Position numbers and translations under genes: made by a program
Part shown: positions 38,027 through 48,037 of the stretch, in pieces
Layout of the letters: every line of letters begins with the position of its first letter
Numbering within the stretch: the first letter of the stretch is position 1
Source: Rhodopseudomonas rhenobacensis
GTDB taxonomy: Bacteria > Pseudomonadota > Alphaproteobacteria > Rhizobiales > Xanthobacteraceae
DNA length: 64,000 bases
Direction: 5' to 3'
NCBI RefSeq assembly: GCF_014203125.1
Contig: NZ_JACHIH010000004.1
Span: 1 to 64,000 of the forward strand
Notes under the pieces: model-generated
Told to the model about the DNA's origin: nothing
Databases searched by the model: none
What the model saw: only the letters and a program-made list of their open reading frames with translations

Positions 38027-38668
38027 TCAGTCCGCGGCCGGAGCCAGCGCCGGTTTGCGCACTGCGCGCGGCTTCGCGGTGGATTTTACCGCGGCGGCCC
38101 GATCCAGCGCGGCCTCGCGGCCGGCGCTCAGAATCTCGTCGGACATCTCGCCGTGGCCGGCGATCCGCGAAAGCAGCAGCGCGCCCATCATCGTCGCCAT
38201 CGCGGCGATCGCCTGCTTGCGCGCCAGCTTCGGCGGCGCGTCGACGATCTGCTCCGCCACCATCTCGATCATCTCCTCGAGCTTGGCGGCGAACGCCTTG
38301 CGGGTCTTCGGGCTTTCGCGGGCGATCTCGGCGCCGAGCGCCGGCACCGCGCAGCCGCGGCCGGGATCGTCGCGATGCGACGCCGTCAGATAGGACTCCA
38401 CGATCGCCGCCAGCCGCTGCTGCGGCGGCAGTTCGGCGGCGAGCTTGCGCCAGCGCGCGTTGGAGCGGTCGATCGCATAGCCGAACGCCTCGACCAGCAG
38501 CGCCTCGCGGGAGTCGAAATGCGCGTAGAACCCGCCATGGGTCAGCCCCGCCTCCTTCATCAGGTCGGCGACGCCGATGCCGTGGGCGCCCTTTTCGCGT
38601 AGCCGGACCGACGCCTTCTTGACGATCCGGGCGTGGGTTTCCTGCTTGTGGTCCTTGGAATAGCGCAT
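38027..38668 (-). CDS. TetR family transcriptional regulator
   Basis: 213 residues. N-terminal helix-turn-helix at about 10-55: HARIVKKASVRLREKGAHGIGVADLMKEAGLTHGGFYAHF, the classic TetR DNA-binding pattern. The rest is an all-helical ligand domain with a conserved-looking GCAVPALGAEIARE; the tail is alanine/lysine-rich. It is 148 bases upstream of mmsA on the same strand and may repress the valine cluster in response to an acyl-CoA, which is inference from position. The other side borders a dispersed repeat. Confidence 0.88.
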   Translation of the reverse strand: MRYSKDHKQETHARIVKKASVRLREKGAHGIGVADLMKEAGLTHGGFYAHFDSREALLVEAFGYAIDRSNARWRKLAAELPPQQRLAAIVESYLTASHRDDPGRGCAVPALGAEIARESPKTRKAFAAKLEEMIEMVAEQIVDAPPKLARKQAIAAMATMMGALLLSRIAGHGEMSDEILSAGREAALDRAAAVKSTAKPRAVRKPALAPAAD

Positions 38669-38757
38669 GGCCGACCTATAGAATGTCTGAAATCATATGA
38701 TGACACTTTTCGCGGCAAGATGCTGCAGTCTTTTGGTCGACCCGCAAAGATACGAGA

Positions 38758-38890
38758 CGTGCCCCGGACGCAGCGCGGCGCGCCGCACTCGCGGCGGCGT
38801 GCGCTGCGAGCCGGGGCCGTAACGAACGCAGCGCCTGCAACGGTCCCGGCTCGCGTCGCAGCGCAGAGCGCTGCTCGGCGTCCGGGACAC
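38758..38890. repeat. Dispersed palindromic repeat, GTGCCCCGGAC / GTCCGGGACAC family (copy 1)
   Basis: The element has complementary ends and two internal complementary blocks, GAGCCGGGGCCGT and ACGGTCCCGGCTCGC. Near-identical arrangements occur at 40338-40472 and 47903-48027. It fills much of the 376-base gap between the TetR and MFS genes; nothing else was seen there. Confidence 0.8.
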
Positions 38891-39044
38891 GAATTGTTGC
38901 TTCCAAAAGCGCCCCTCTCCGCATCATGTCGCCTCTCGCCTTGCATCTTCTGCGTCGCATCATATGATACCCATCATTGCACCGGCTCGCCGATGTCGTC
39001 CGATTCGCGGTCGCAGCGGCCGCGAATCCCAAGCAGGAACCCAG

Positions 39045-40328
39045 ATGATCTCGACCTGGCTCGCCGCCGCCCTCACCCGCCGCAACCTGCATTACGGCTG
39101 GGTGATGGTGGCGGTCACGTTTCTCACCGGCTTGATCTCGGCCGGAGCGGTCGGCGCGCCGGGGGTGTTCATCGTGCCGCTGCAGCAGGAGTTCGGCTGG
39201 AGCACCGCCGAAATCTCCTCGGCGCTGTCGATCCGCTTCATCCTGTTCGGGCTGATGGCGCCGTTCGCCGCCGCGCTGATGAACCGCTACGGCTTGCGCA
39301 ACGTGACGCTGGCCGGCCAATTGATCATCGCCGTCGGCCTGATCGCCTCGGTGGCGATGACAGAGCTGTGGCAATTGGTGCTGCTGTGGGGCATTGCGGT
39401 CGGCATCGGCACAGGGCTCACCGCCCTGGTGCTCGGCGCCACGGTGGCGGCGCGCTGGTTCGTGCATCGCCGCGGCCTGGTGGTCGGCATTCTCACCGCC
39501 AGCGTCGCCACCGGACAATTGGTGTTCCTGCCGCTGCTCGCGATGCTCACCGAGCGCTACGGCTGGCGCGCCGCGTTGCTGCTGCTCTGCGCCGCACTCG
39601 GCGTCGCGGCTTGCGCCGTGGTGCTAGCGATGCGCGACCGGCCCGCCGATCTCGGCCTACGGCCCTACGGCGACCATGGCTCCGAGCCGTTGCCGCTGCC
39701 GCCGCCGGCCAATGCCCCGATCATGGCGGCGGCGCTCGGCGCGCTGCGCGACGCCGCGAAGACGCGCGTATTCTGGATCCTGTTCGCCACCTTCTTCATC
39801 TGCGGCGCCTCGACCAACGGCTTGATCCAGGTGCATCTCATTCCACTGTGCGCCGATTTCGGCATCCCGCAGGTGCAAGCCGCGGGCCTCTTGGCGGCGA
39901 TGGGGGTGCTGGACTTCTTCGGCACGATTTTTTCCGGCTGGCTGTCGGACCGCTACGACAACCGCTGGCTGCTGTTTTGGTATTACGGCCTGCGCGGGCT
40001 GTCGCTGTTGTTCCTGCCGTTCAGCGACTTCTCGTTCTACGGGCTGTCGCTGTTCGCGCTGTTCTATGGGCTGGACTGGATCGCCACGGTGCCGCCGACG
40101 GTACGGCTCACCGCGCAGACCTTCGGCGCCGAGCGCGCCGGCCTGGTGTTCGGCTGGATCTTCGCCGGCCATCAACTGGGCGCCGCCACCGCGGCGTTCG
40201 GCGCCGGATTGTCGCGCACGCTGCTGCTCAGCTACCTTCCGGCATTCTTCGCCGCCGGCGCGCTGTGCCTGATCGCCGCCGCCATCGTGCTCACGATCGC
40301 GCGGCATCCGAAGCCGGCGGCGACGTAG
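39045..40328 (+). CDS. MFS transporter
   Basis: 427 residues from the ATG at 39045, preceded by AGGA; the 27 codons upstream in frame are not hydrophobic and are probably untranslated. Twelve helices, beginning NLHYGWVMVAVTFLTGLISAG, the YGW(V/R) opening shared with the MFS gene near 11.3 kb. Motif A-like loops are MNRYGLRNVTL and SDRYDNRW. Members of this group include carriers of monocarboxylates and oxalate; the substrate is unknown. It is convergent with an IclR regulator and flanked on both sides by copies of one repeat family. Confidence 0.88.
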   Translation: MISTWLAAALTRRNLHYGWVMVAVTFLTGLISAGAVGAPGVFIVPLQQEFGWSTAEISSALSIRFILFGLMAPFAAALMNRYGLRNVTLAGQLIIAVGLIASVAMTELWQLVLLWGIAVGIGTGLTALVLGATVAARWFVHRRGLVVGILTASVATGQLVFLPLLAMLTERYGWRAALLLLCAALGVAACAVVLAMRDRPADLGLRPYGDHGSEPLPLPPPANAPIMAAALGALRDAAKTRVFWILFATFFICGASTNGLIQVHLIPLCADFGIPQVQAAGLLAAMGVLDFFGTIFSGWLSDRYDNRWLLFWYYGLRGLSLLFLPFSDFSFYGLSLFALFYGLDWIATVPPTVRLTAQTFGAERAGLVFGWIFAGHQLGAATAAFGAGLSRTLLLSYLPAFFAAGALCLIAAAIVLTIARHPKPAAT

Positions 40329-40337
40329 TTTCGCAGA

Positions 40338-40472
40338 CGTGCCCCGGACACGGCGCGTCACGCCGCCATTGCGGCGTGACGCACCGTGAGCCGGGGCCGT
40401 TACAGAACGCAGCGCTTGGAACGGTCCCGGCTCGCATCGCAGCGCAAGAGCGCTGCTCTGCGTCCGGGACAC
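40338..40472. repeat. Dispersed palindromic repeat, GTGCCCCGGAC / GTCCGGGACAC family (copy 2)
   Basis: Same ends and inner blocks as the copy at 38758-38890 (GAGCCGGGGCCGT, ACGGTCCCGGCTCGC), starting 10 bases after the MFS stop codon. It probably folds in the MFS messenger RNA and may act in termination or stability. Confidence 0.8.
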
Positions 40473-40530
40473 CTGAAGCAGAGCGCCGCGCCACTCCGCT
40501 CACGAGCTGTCCCCGCTTACGCGTCCCTCC

Positions 40531-41499
40531 TCAACGCCGCCCATCCGCCGCCCGAAGCTGCCGCGGCGGGCTGATGCGGCGGCTGGCGGCTTCCAGCCCA
40601 TAGCTGGCGCCGGGCGTGATGGTCTTGTGCGGCATCGCCGGGCGCAAGGTGAGTTCGCTGCCGTTGTCGTGAAGGCCGCCCTCGGCGTTCTGGATCAGCG
40701 TGCTGATCGCGGCGCCGAGCTTGGTCAATTCCGGCCCGACCTCGTCGTGCATCCGCTGCTCGTCATACATCGACGACAACAGCCCGATGGTGACCACCAC
40801 GTGGCTCTGGTATTGCGGCGACCACATCGGCGTGGCGATGCCGTTGATATGCGGGCTCCACAGCCCGCAGGCGGTGACGTAGCCGCGCTCGCGCAGCATC
40901 GCGCGGTTGCCGTCGATCCGCTCGCGCAGCGCCTGCGCGTCGTGCGGGATCTCGCGCTCCATCTCGGCGAGCAGCGCGGTGGCCACCTCCTCGTCGAGCG
41001 CGGCCGTATAGGCGTGGCCGGCGGCGGTGCGGGTCATCGCGATCCGGCTGCCGGTGATCGAATGCAGCCCCAAGGCATGCGGCGCGCGGGCGAATTCCAG
41101 ATAGACCAAATGGAAACGGTCGGGCAGCAGGAAGCCGATGGTGCCGGGAATTTTCTCCGCGACCTCCTGCAACTGCAGCCGGATCAGGTGGCGCAACTGC
41201 AGTCCGCACATCATCGCGGTCGACATCGCCACGGCGCTCGGGCCGATGCGATATTTCTGGTCGCGCGGCAGATACACCAGCTGCCCCATCCGGGTCAGGG
41301 TGTGGGTCAGCCGCGACACCGTCGAGCGCGGCAAGCCGCAGCGGTTGGAAATTTCCAGATTGCCCAGCCGGGCCTCGTGGCCTTCGAAGCAGCGCAGCAC
41401 GTCGAAGGCGCGCGACACCACTTGAATCACATCGTCCTGTCCTGAAAGATCGCCGGCAATCAGGCCTTGTTTGGTTAAGCGTTCCGAGCGTCGTCCCAT
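40531..41499 (-). CDS. IclR family transcriptional regulator
   Basis: 322 residues. The winged helix occupies about residues 25-90: VVSRAFDVLRCFEGHEARLGNLEISNRCGLPRSTVSRLTHTLTRMGQL. The C-terminal effector-binding domain has the family markers GSRIAMTRTAAGHAYTAAL and YVTACGLWSPHINGIATPM, which usually bind small aromatic or organic acids. About 60 trailing residues extend past the usual end. A perfect 17-base palindrome 88 bases upstream could be its operator. Target genes are unknown; the convergent MFS gene and the metallophosphoesterase gene upstream are the nearest candidates. Confidence 0.9.
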   Translation of the reverse strand: MGRRSERLTKQGLIAGDLSGQDDVIQVVSRAFDVLRCFEGHEARLGNLEISNRCGLPRSTVSRLTHTLTRMGQLVYLPRDQKYRIGPSAVAMSTAMMCGLQLRHLIRLQLQEVAEKIPGTIGFLLPDRFHLVYLEFARAPHALGLHSITGSRIAMTRTAAGHAYTAALDEEVATALLAEMEREIPHDAQALRERIDGNRAMLRERGYVTACGLWSPHINGIATPMWSPQYQSHVVVTIGLLSSMYDEQRMHDEVGPELTKLGAAISTLIQNAEGGLHDNGSELTLRPAMPHKTITPGASYGLEAASRRISPPRQLRAADGRR

Positions 41500-41586
41500 T
41501 TGTTTTCCACGTGATTGTGAGAGCCCGTCGCGCTCGCGTCGCCCCGCCCATCGGGGCGCCGCAGCGCATTGCTCTCATTCCGCAGT

Positions 41587-41603
41587 GTGGAATGTAATTC
41601 CAC
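41587..41603. promoter_or_regulatory. Perfect palindrome GTGGAAT-GTA-ATTCCAC, candidate IclR operator
   Basis: Two 7-base arms are exact reverse complements around a 3-base centre, upstream of the iclR-type gene. Size and TGGAAT/ATTCCA arms resemble operators of IclR-family regulators (TGGAAAT-N-ATTTCCA type). Function is inferred from shape and position. Confidence 0.55.
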
Positions 41604-41761
41604 TTGATCGACACGCTACAACAGGGAATCCGGCTCGACAACATCCCGTCGCACGCGCCATGCCGTCCAATCGGAAGTTTTTTCGAGGCGAAGATCGGCG
41701 TCGGGCGTGCGACTGCGACGCGACGACGCGGCTCCGCCGCCCGCTGCGTTCCGGCTCCGGC

Positions 41762-43522
41762 CTATTTGCCCGCTCCGGCGAACGGCAGCGTGGTGGCGCC
41801 GAGCCCGCGCAGCTTGGCCTGCATCGCCGGGCTGAGCTGCACCACCAGCTCCGCATTATAGGCACCGGTCGGCTGCAGCGGCGGCGGCGACTGCGTCAGC
41901 TTGCTCGCCGCATAAATCTGCAGCGCTGCGACGGCATGGCGGCGCGAGGCCGCCGCCGGCGTGCCGTCCCGCACCGCCGGATCGACGTCGGTGGCGAAGA
42001 TCGACAGCGTGTCGTCGCTGTTGCGGACGATGTCGAACAGCCGGAACTGCTGCGGGAAATCCCGCAACGAGGCGGTCTCGACCTGCCAGAAGCCGAGCTC
42101 CGGCCGCGACGGATCCGGCGACTTGAACGCCGTCACGGTGTTGAAGTGGCGATGCCCGGCGACCAGCAGGATCAGGTTGGGATATTGATGCAGCGTGGCG
42201 GTCAGCTCTCGCTCCGACACCTCAGCCGCGGAATTCCAACCGATGAACGAGCTCGGCGGCTCGACGCCGATCGGGATATGGGCGGCGATGATCATCAGCT
42301 CGTCGGCCGCCTGCCCCGCCGCCAACTCGTCGAGCAGCCAGTCGTAGCGTTTCTGATCGAGCGAGCCGTGGCCGTAGCCCGGGGACGAGGTCGCCGACGG
42401 CGACGGATTGGCATCGTGCTCGTTCTGGGTATCGTCCAGCACGATCACCTTGAGCGGCACCGCCGGATTGGGGCGGAAGCTGTAGCAGGCGAAATCCTGC
42501 TCGACATTGGCCGGCGAAAAGCCGTGGCCGACCGGCTGCGATCTGGTCGCGAAGAACTCCTGCATCCATTGCCGGCGCGACAGCGAGCGGCGATCCGGAT
42601 CGGCGGCGAGCTTCGGCGGCGTCGGGAACTGGCCGACAGGACCGGCGCCGACCACGTCGCCGAACGGCGTCGATCCGTCCAGCGTGCCCATGTAGTAATC
42701 GCGGTGATTGATGCCGTCGGGATCGGCGAAGATGTCGCCGAGCGCCAGCACCTCGTCGCCGACGAAGGTCTGGCGGAGATAATCGCTCACCGGATTGGTG
42801 CCCATCCAGAAGTGATCGTGATTGCCGAGCGTCTGATACCAGGTGATTGTCCTATCCAGGCCCACGGCCTGATAGGGTCTTTGATAGTCGACGGTCTCCG
42901 CTCCGGCATGGGCGCCGGAACTCGGCGTGATCAGCCCGCCGTCGAGCACGTCGATGTACCAGCGCAGCTCGTTGTACTGGGTATCGTTGCAGACGTCGCC
43001 GAGCGAAATGCCGAAATCGAACCGATTGTTGCGATGCAGCTCGTTGATGGTCTGCACCGCGGCGTCGAGCACATGGGTCGACTCCAGCATCACCGCCGAA
43101 TAGCCCGAGGAAATGCCGTGCTTGAGGCCGAGATAGATCGCCGACGACGGCGATTCCTTGTCGCAGATGTGGACGTCGGTGATGGTGAAGAAACGCAGCA
43201 ATTTTTGCGCGTTGTAGACCGATCCGGGTTTGTAATCCGCGGCGACCAGATCGAGCCGCTTGTCGTAGGTCAACGGACCGCCATAGGACCAGCCGCCATA
43301 GCCGGACTGTTGATACTTCGAGACCTCGTCGGGGCGGATCTTCACCGCCGGCGCCGGATTCGGCAGCACCGTCCGCTGCAGCGTGGTGACCACGGGCGCT
43401 TCGATCGGATAGCGCTGCGGCAGAAGCGCTCCGCTCGCGGCCACCGGCCGGCCCCCGGCAACGCTGGTGATCGCCAGCGCCGCAGCGCTCACTCCGAAGT
43501 CGCGGCGAGAAAGTCCCGTCAT
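41762..43522 (-). CDS. Exported metallophosphoesterase (TIGR03768 type)
   Basis: 586 residues from the ATG at 43522, which has AAGGGA upstream; earlier in-frame starts exist. The N-terminus is a twin-arginine signal, LSRRDFGVSAAALAITSVAGG, so the folded enzyme is sent to the periplasm by Tat. Metal-binding motifs of calcineurin-like phosphoesterases follow: FFTITDVHICD, SLGDVCNDTQ, TLGNHDHFW and VAGHRHFN. The substrate is unknown; a phosphate mono- or diester is likely. The 262 bases to the iclR gene downstream contain a palindrome and no gene. Confidence 0.88.
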   Translation of the reverse strand: MTGLSRRDFGVSAAALAITSVAGGRPVAASGALLPQRYPIEAPVVTTLQRTVLPNPAPAVKIRPDEVSKYQQSGYGGWSYGGPLTYDKRLDLVAADYKPGSVYNAQKLLRFFTITDVHICDKESPSSAIYLGLKHGISSGYSAVMLESTHVLDAAVQTINELHRNNRFDFGISLGDVCNDTQYNELRWYIDVLDGGLITPSSGAHAGAETVDYQRPYQAVGLDRTITWYQTLGNHDHFWMGTNPVSDYLRQTFVGDEVLALGDIFADPDGINHRDYYMGTLDGSTPFGDVVGAGPVGQFPTPPKLAADPDRRSLSRRQWMQEFFATRSQPVGHGFSPANVEQDFACYSFRPNPAVPLKVIVLDDTQNEHDANPSPSATSSPGYGHGSLDQKRYDWLLDELAAGQAADELMIIAAHIPIGVEPPSSFIGWNSAAEVSERELTATLHQYPNLILLVAGHRHFNTVTAFKSPDPSRPELGFWQVETASLRDFPQQFRLFDIVRNSDDTLSIFATDVDPAVRDGTPAAASRRHAVAALQIYAASKLTQSPPPLQPTGAYNAELVVQLSPAMQAKLRGLGATTLPFAGAGK

Positions 43523-43756
43523 CGTCGATTCCCTTGCTGCGAGGCGGATCATGGCCCCGCACGGCGGTGCGGGGCAACCTCGACTTGGCACTCAGTCGCG
43601 CCGTAAATGCAATCTACTCGCAGTTACTACGGGCTGCGTGCTTCTCCGGCGGAGCTTCGACGTCGCGAAATAATAATCGATGAATCGAATCGGTGAGCTT
43701 GCCGGATGCAGCCTTGCCATGCATCCTGTCCGCATCGACCGCGAAAGGATTTTGGC

Positions 43757-44371
43757 ATGAGCATCGAATTCCTGATCACCTCGCTGATCGTGATCGCCTC
43801 GCCCGGCACCGGCGTGCTGTACACGCTGGCGGCGGGACTTTCGCGAGGCTCACGCGCCAGCGTGGTGGCGGCGTTCGGCTGCACCGTCGGCATCGTGCCG
43901 CATATGGCCGCGGCGATCCTCGGCGTTGCCGCGCTTCTGCACACCAGCGCACTGGCGTTCCAGACCTTCAAATATCTCGGCGTCGCTTACCTGTTGTACA
44001 TGGCCTGGAATACGCTGCAGCAGCGCGGCGCGCTCAGCGTCGAGGACAAGCAGGGCGGCGCGCAGTCGGTCGCTCAGGTCACCGTCACCGGCATCCTGAT
44101 CAATATCCTCAATCCGAAACTGTCGATCTTCTTCCTGGCGTTCCTGCCGCAATTCGTCCGCGCCGACGAGGCGCATCCGCTGCCGCAGATGCTGGAGCTG
44201 AGCGCGGTGTTCATGGCGCTGACCTTCGTGGTGTTCGTCGGCTACGGACTGTTCGCCGCAGCGGTCCGCGACCACGTCATCGCACGGCCGAAGGTGCTGA
44301 CCTGGATGCGCCGCAGCTTCGCCGCGGCCTTCGTCGCGCTCGGCGCCAAACTCGCCACCGCGGAGCGGTAA
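43757..44371 (+). CDS. LysE family amino-acid exporter
   Basis: 204 residues from the ATG with AAGGAT upstream. It has about six hydrophobic helices. The N-terminal SIEFLITSLIVIASPGTGVLYTLAAGLSRG is the LysE/RhtB opening with the conserved ASPGP-like motif, here ASPGTG, and ILINILNPKLSIFFLAFLPQF is the second family signature. Members export lysine, homoserine, threonine or related compounds; the exact substrate is not evident. It is divergent from the metallophosphoesterase gene. Confidence 0.92.
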   Translation: MSIEFLITSLIVIASPGTGVLYTLAAGLSRGSRASVVAAFGCTVGIVPHMAAAILGVAALLHTSALAFQTFKYLGVAYLLYMAWNTLQQRGALSVEDKQGGAQSVAQVTVTGILINILNPKLSIFFLAFLPQFVRADEAHPLPQMLELSAVFMALTFVVFVGYGLFAAAVRDHVIARPKVLTWMRRSFAAAFVALGAKLATAER

Positions 44372-44449
44372 CAAGCCTCGTCCCGCGCGCCCGAACGCGT
44401 AGCGGCTGCGATCATATTTGCCCGGACATCCATCACGAGCAGTGCATCA

Positions 44450-44595
44450 CCTCTCCCCGCTTGCGGGGAGAGGTCGACCCGGCGGAGCGGCAGCGAAGCC
44501 GGGTCGGGTGAGGGGGCGCCTCGGCAGAACGAGACGCCCCCTCACCCGACGCGGGCTTCGCCCGCGCCACCCTCTCCCCGCAAGCGGGGCGAGGG
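44450..44595. repeat. Dispersed repeat, CCTCTCCCC / GGGGCGAGG family (copy 2)
   Basis: Nested complementary blocks: CTCTCCCCGCTTGCGGGGAGAGG hairpin, GGTGAGGGGGCG with CGCCCCCTCACC, and a terminal CTCTCCCCGCAAGCGGGG. Related to 28970-29079. It fills the gap between convergent genes and may terminate both. Confidence 0.75.
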
Positions 44596-44652
44596 AAAGT
44601 TGCCGCGCCGCTGCAATCAACTTTGACGCAATACGTCGGTTGTTGCCACCCC

Positions 44653-45798
44653 TCACCCCAAGCTCGGATCGATCAGAAACTTCTCCCCGGTCGCCCGCTT
44701 GGCATAGACCGCGATGACGTCGGGCTGCAGCACCTGTTGCAGCGACACCACCCGCGTGTAGTGGCTGGCGAAGGTGGTCTTCAATTCGGACGCGACGCGC
44801 TGGCGCAGCTTGGCGGCATCCGCCGCGCCGATCTTCTGCAGGAAGTTGAACAGCAGCCAGCCGCCGATCCCCCAGGTCATGCCGAAGCCGCGGCTGAATT
44901 CGGTCGGGCCGGTGTCGAGGCTGCCGTAGAGATAAACCTGCTTGTGCACGCTTGAGCCGTAGCGGCTGTAGACCTTGGCGGTCTTGTTGGCGGCGGCCTC
45001 CATCGCGGTGAGGATTTGGCCCGCGAGCTTGCCGCCGCCGATCGCGTCGAACGCGATGGTGGCGCCGGTCTCCAGCATCGCCGCATTGAGATCGTCCTTG
45101 AAGCTCGGCGCGCTGGAATCGCAGACGTGTTTGGCGCCCTGCCCGCGCAACAGCTCAGCCTGCTGCGCGCTGCGGACGATGTTGACGAGTTCGATGCCGT
45201 CCTTGAGGCAGATCCGGTTCAGCATCTGGCCGAGATTGGAGGCCGCCGCGGTGTGCACCAAGGCCTTGTGGCCCTCGCGGCGCATGGTCTCGACCATGCC
45301 GAGCGCGGTCAGCGGATTGACGAAGCAGGAGGCGCCCTCGGCCGCCGTGGTGCCGATCGGCAGCAGCAGGCAGTCGCTGGCCTTGATCAGCCGGTACTGC
45401 GCGTACATCGCGCCGCCGATCATCGCCACGGTCTTGCCGAGCAGGGTCTGCGCCGCGACCGAATTGCCGGCCTTGATCACGGTGCCGGCGCCCTCGTTGC
45501 CGACCGGCATCGATTGATCGAGCCGCCCGGCCATCGCCTTGATCGCCGATGGCGGCACCGTGGCGGTGATGACCGGCCGCTCGGCGCTGCCCGCCGCCTG
45601 CAAGGTGGCAAGGTCGGCGGCGCCGAACAGCAGGCCGAGGTCGGAGGGGTTGAGCGGGGTGGCCTCGACCCGGACCAGCACCTCGTCAGCGCCGGGCTGC
45701 GGGATCGGCACGTCTTGCAGCGACACTTCGAGTTCGCCGCTGGCCTTGATCAGCGAGCGCAGCTCAAGTCCGGTCGTCTTCGTCTTTTCGTCGGCCAC
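44653..45798 (-). CDS. Zinc-binding-type medium-chain dehydrogenase (quinone oxidoreductase-like)
   Basis: 381 residues from a GTG start with GGAGG six bases upstream. Medium-chain reductase fold: N-terminal GroES-like domain (PQPGADEVLVRVEATPLNPSDLG), GNEGAGTV, and a Rossmann domain with LVHTAAASNLGQMLNRICLKDG. The alanine-rich cofactor loop departs from the usual GxGxxG, as in quinone oxidoreductase relatives; structural zinc cysteines are absent. It presumably reduces a quinone or enone with NAD(P)H. No operon partner is apparent. Confidence 0.85.
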   Translation of the reverse strand: MADEKTKTTGLELRSLIKASGELEVSLQDVPIPQPGADEVLVRVEATPLNPSDLGLLFGAADLATLQAAGSAERPVITATVPPSAIKAMAGRLDQSMPVGNEGAGTVIKAGNSVAAQTLLGKTVAMIGGAMYAQYRLIKASDCLLLPIGTTAAEGASCFVNPLTALGMVETMRREGHKALVHTAAASNLGQMLNRICLKDGIELVNIVRSAQQAELLRGQGAKHVCDSSAPSFKDDLNAAMLETGATIAFDAIGGGKLAGQILTAMEAAANKTAKVYSRYGSSVHKQVYLYGSLDTGPTEFSRGFGMTWGIGGWLLFNFLQKIGAADAAKLRQRVASELKTTFASHYTRVVSLQQVLQPDVIAVYAKRATGEKFLIDPSLG

Positions 45799-45884
45799 GC
45801 CAACCTCCCTGCTCGTCCATTTGCTTGCGCGGCACCTTGGTGCATGGACGAGCCGGGTTCAAGTCGGCCGGACCGGCGAAGGCC

Positions 45885-45984
45885 GGTCTATAGCGTTTTC
45901 GAGCGAAGTGGATCCCGGTTCGCGTGAAGAAAACGCGTCAAAACGAGAATCTAGTGCTCCGGTTCTGATTTTATCAGAACCGGA
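45885..45984. repeat. Rhizobiales-type intergenic palindromic element
   Basis: The sequence GGTCTATAGCGTTTTCGAGC through GAAAACGCGTC and the terminal GGTTCTGAT hairpin is a pattern I recognise from many Rhizobiales intergenic regions. GCGTTTTC and GAAAACGC form its first complementary pair. One copy in the window, between the MDR dehydrogenase and eno genes. Confidence 0.65.
45958..45984 (-). terminator. Strong hairpin downstream of eno
   Basis: TCCGGTTCTGAT and ATCAGAACCGGA are perfect 12-base arms around the loop TTT, beginning six bases after the eno stop codon. A T-run is lacking, but position and stability make it the best candidate for the end of the eno transcript; it is also the end of the Rhizobiales-type repeat. 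Confidence 0.6.
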
Positions 45985-45990
45985 ATAGCT

Positions 45991-47334
<1,344 letters not shown>

Positions 47335-47414
47335 CTACAACATGCGGGGCTGAGGGAAAAGGCCGCGTGACCGCCGCGGTCCGATTGGCTAAGACCGCCG
47401 CAACGGAGATCCCG

Positions 47415-47891
47415 ATGTCGAAAACGCCCCGCAAACCGTCACAATCCCCTGCCCTGCAGCTCGGCCGCGCCGTCGACTGGCCGCAGACCCCCGACGAGGC
47501 CAAGCTCGACCGGGTGCCGAACCCGCAGGCCGACACCGATTATCTGGTGCGCTTCACCGCGCCGGAATTCACCTCGCTGTGCCCGGTCACCGGACAGCCG
47601 GATTTCGCCCATCTGATGATCGACTACGCGCCGGGCGCCTGGCTGGTCGAATCGAAATCGCTGAAATTGTATCTGGCGAGCTTCCGCTCGCACGGCGCGT
47701 TCCACGAGGATTGCACGGTGGCGATCGGCAAGCGCATCGCCGTCGAGATTAAGCCGAAATGGCTGCGGATCGGCGGCTACTGGTATCCGCGCGGCGGCAT
47801 TCCGATCGACGTGTTCTGGCAGACCGGCAAGGTGCCGAAGGGGTTGTGGGTGCCCGAGCAAGGTGTCGCGACCTATCGCGGGCGGGGCTGA
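47415..47891 (+). CDS. queF: NADPH-dependent 7-cyano-7-deazaguanine reductase
   Basis: 158 residues from the ATG with GGAG upstream; 16 more codons in frame precede it without support. It reduces preQ0 to preQ1 in queuosine biosynthesis. This is the short, unimodular QueF: the nucleophile C56 in [13 protein letters not shown], catalytic D63, and the NADPH-binding [13 protein letters not shown] motif. The HEDCTV segment follows. I saw no preQ1 riboswitch in its short leader. A repeat element starts shortly after its stop. Confidence 0.95.
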   Translation: MSKTPRKPSQSPALQLGRAVDWPQTPDEAKLDRVPNPQADTDYLVRFTAPEFTSLCPVTGQPDFAHLMIDYAPGAWLVESKSLKLYLASFRSHGAFHEDCTVAIGKRIAVEIKPKWLRIGGYWYPRGGIPIDVFWQTGKVPKGLWVPEQGVATYRGRG

Positions 47892-47902
47892 GAAGAGCCG
47901 CC

Positions 47903-48027
47903 TGTGTCCCGGACGCGGAGCAGCGCGCAGCGCTGCGCCCGCGAGCCGGGACCATTCCAGATGCTGCCTTCGACACGGTCCCGGCTCGCGGCGCCGCGTC
48001 AAGGACGCGGCCCCGCGTCCGGGACAC
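47903..48027. repeat. Dispersed palindromic repeat, GTGTCCCGGAC / GTCCGGGACAC family (copy 3)
   Basis: Ends are exact reverse complements, with inner GAGCCGGGACC and GGTCCCGGCTC blocks shared with the copies at 38758 and 40338. It lies between convergent queF and MFS genes. Confidence 0.8.
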
Positions 48028-48037
48028 GCGCTGACAA

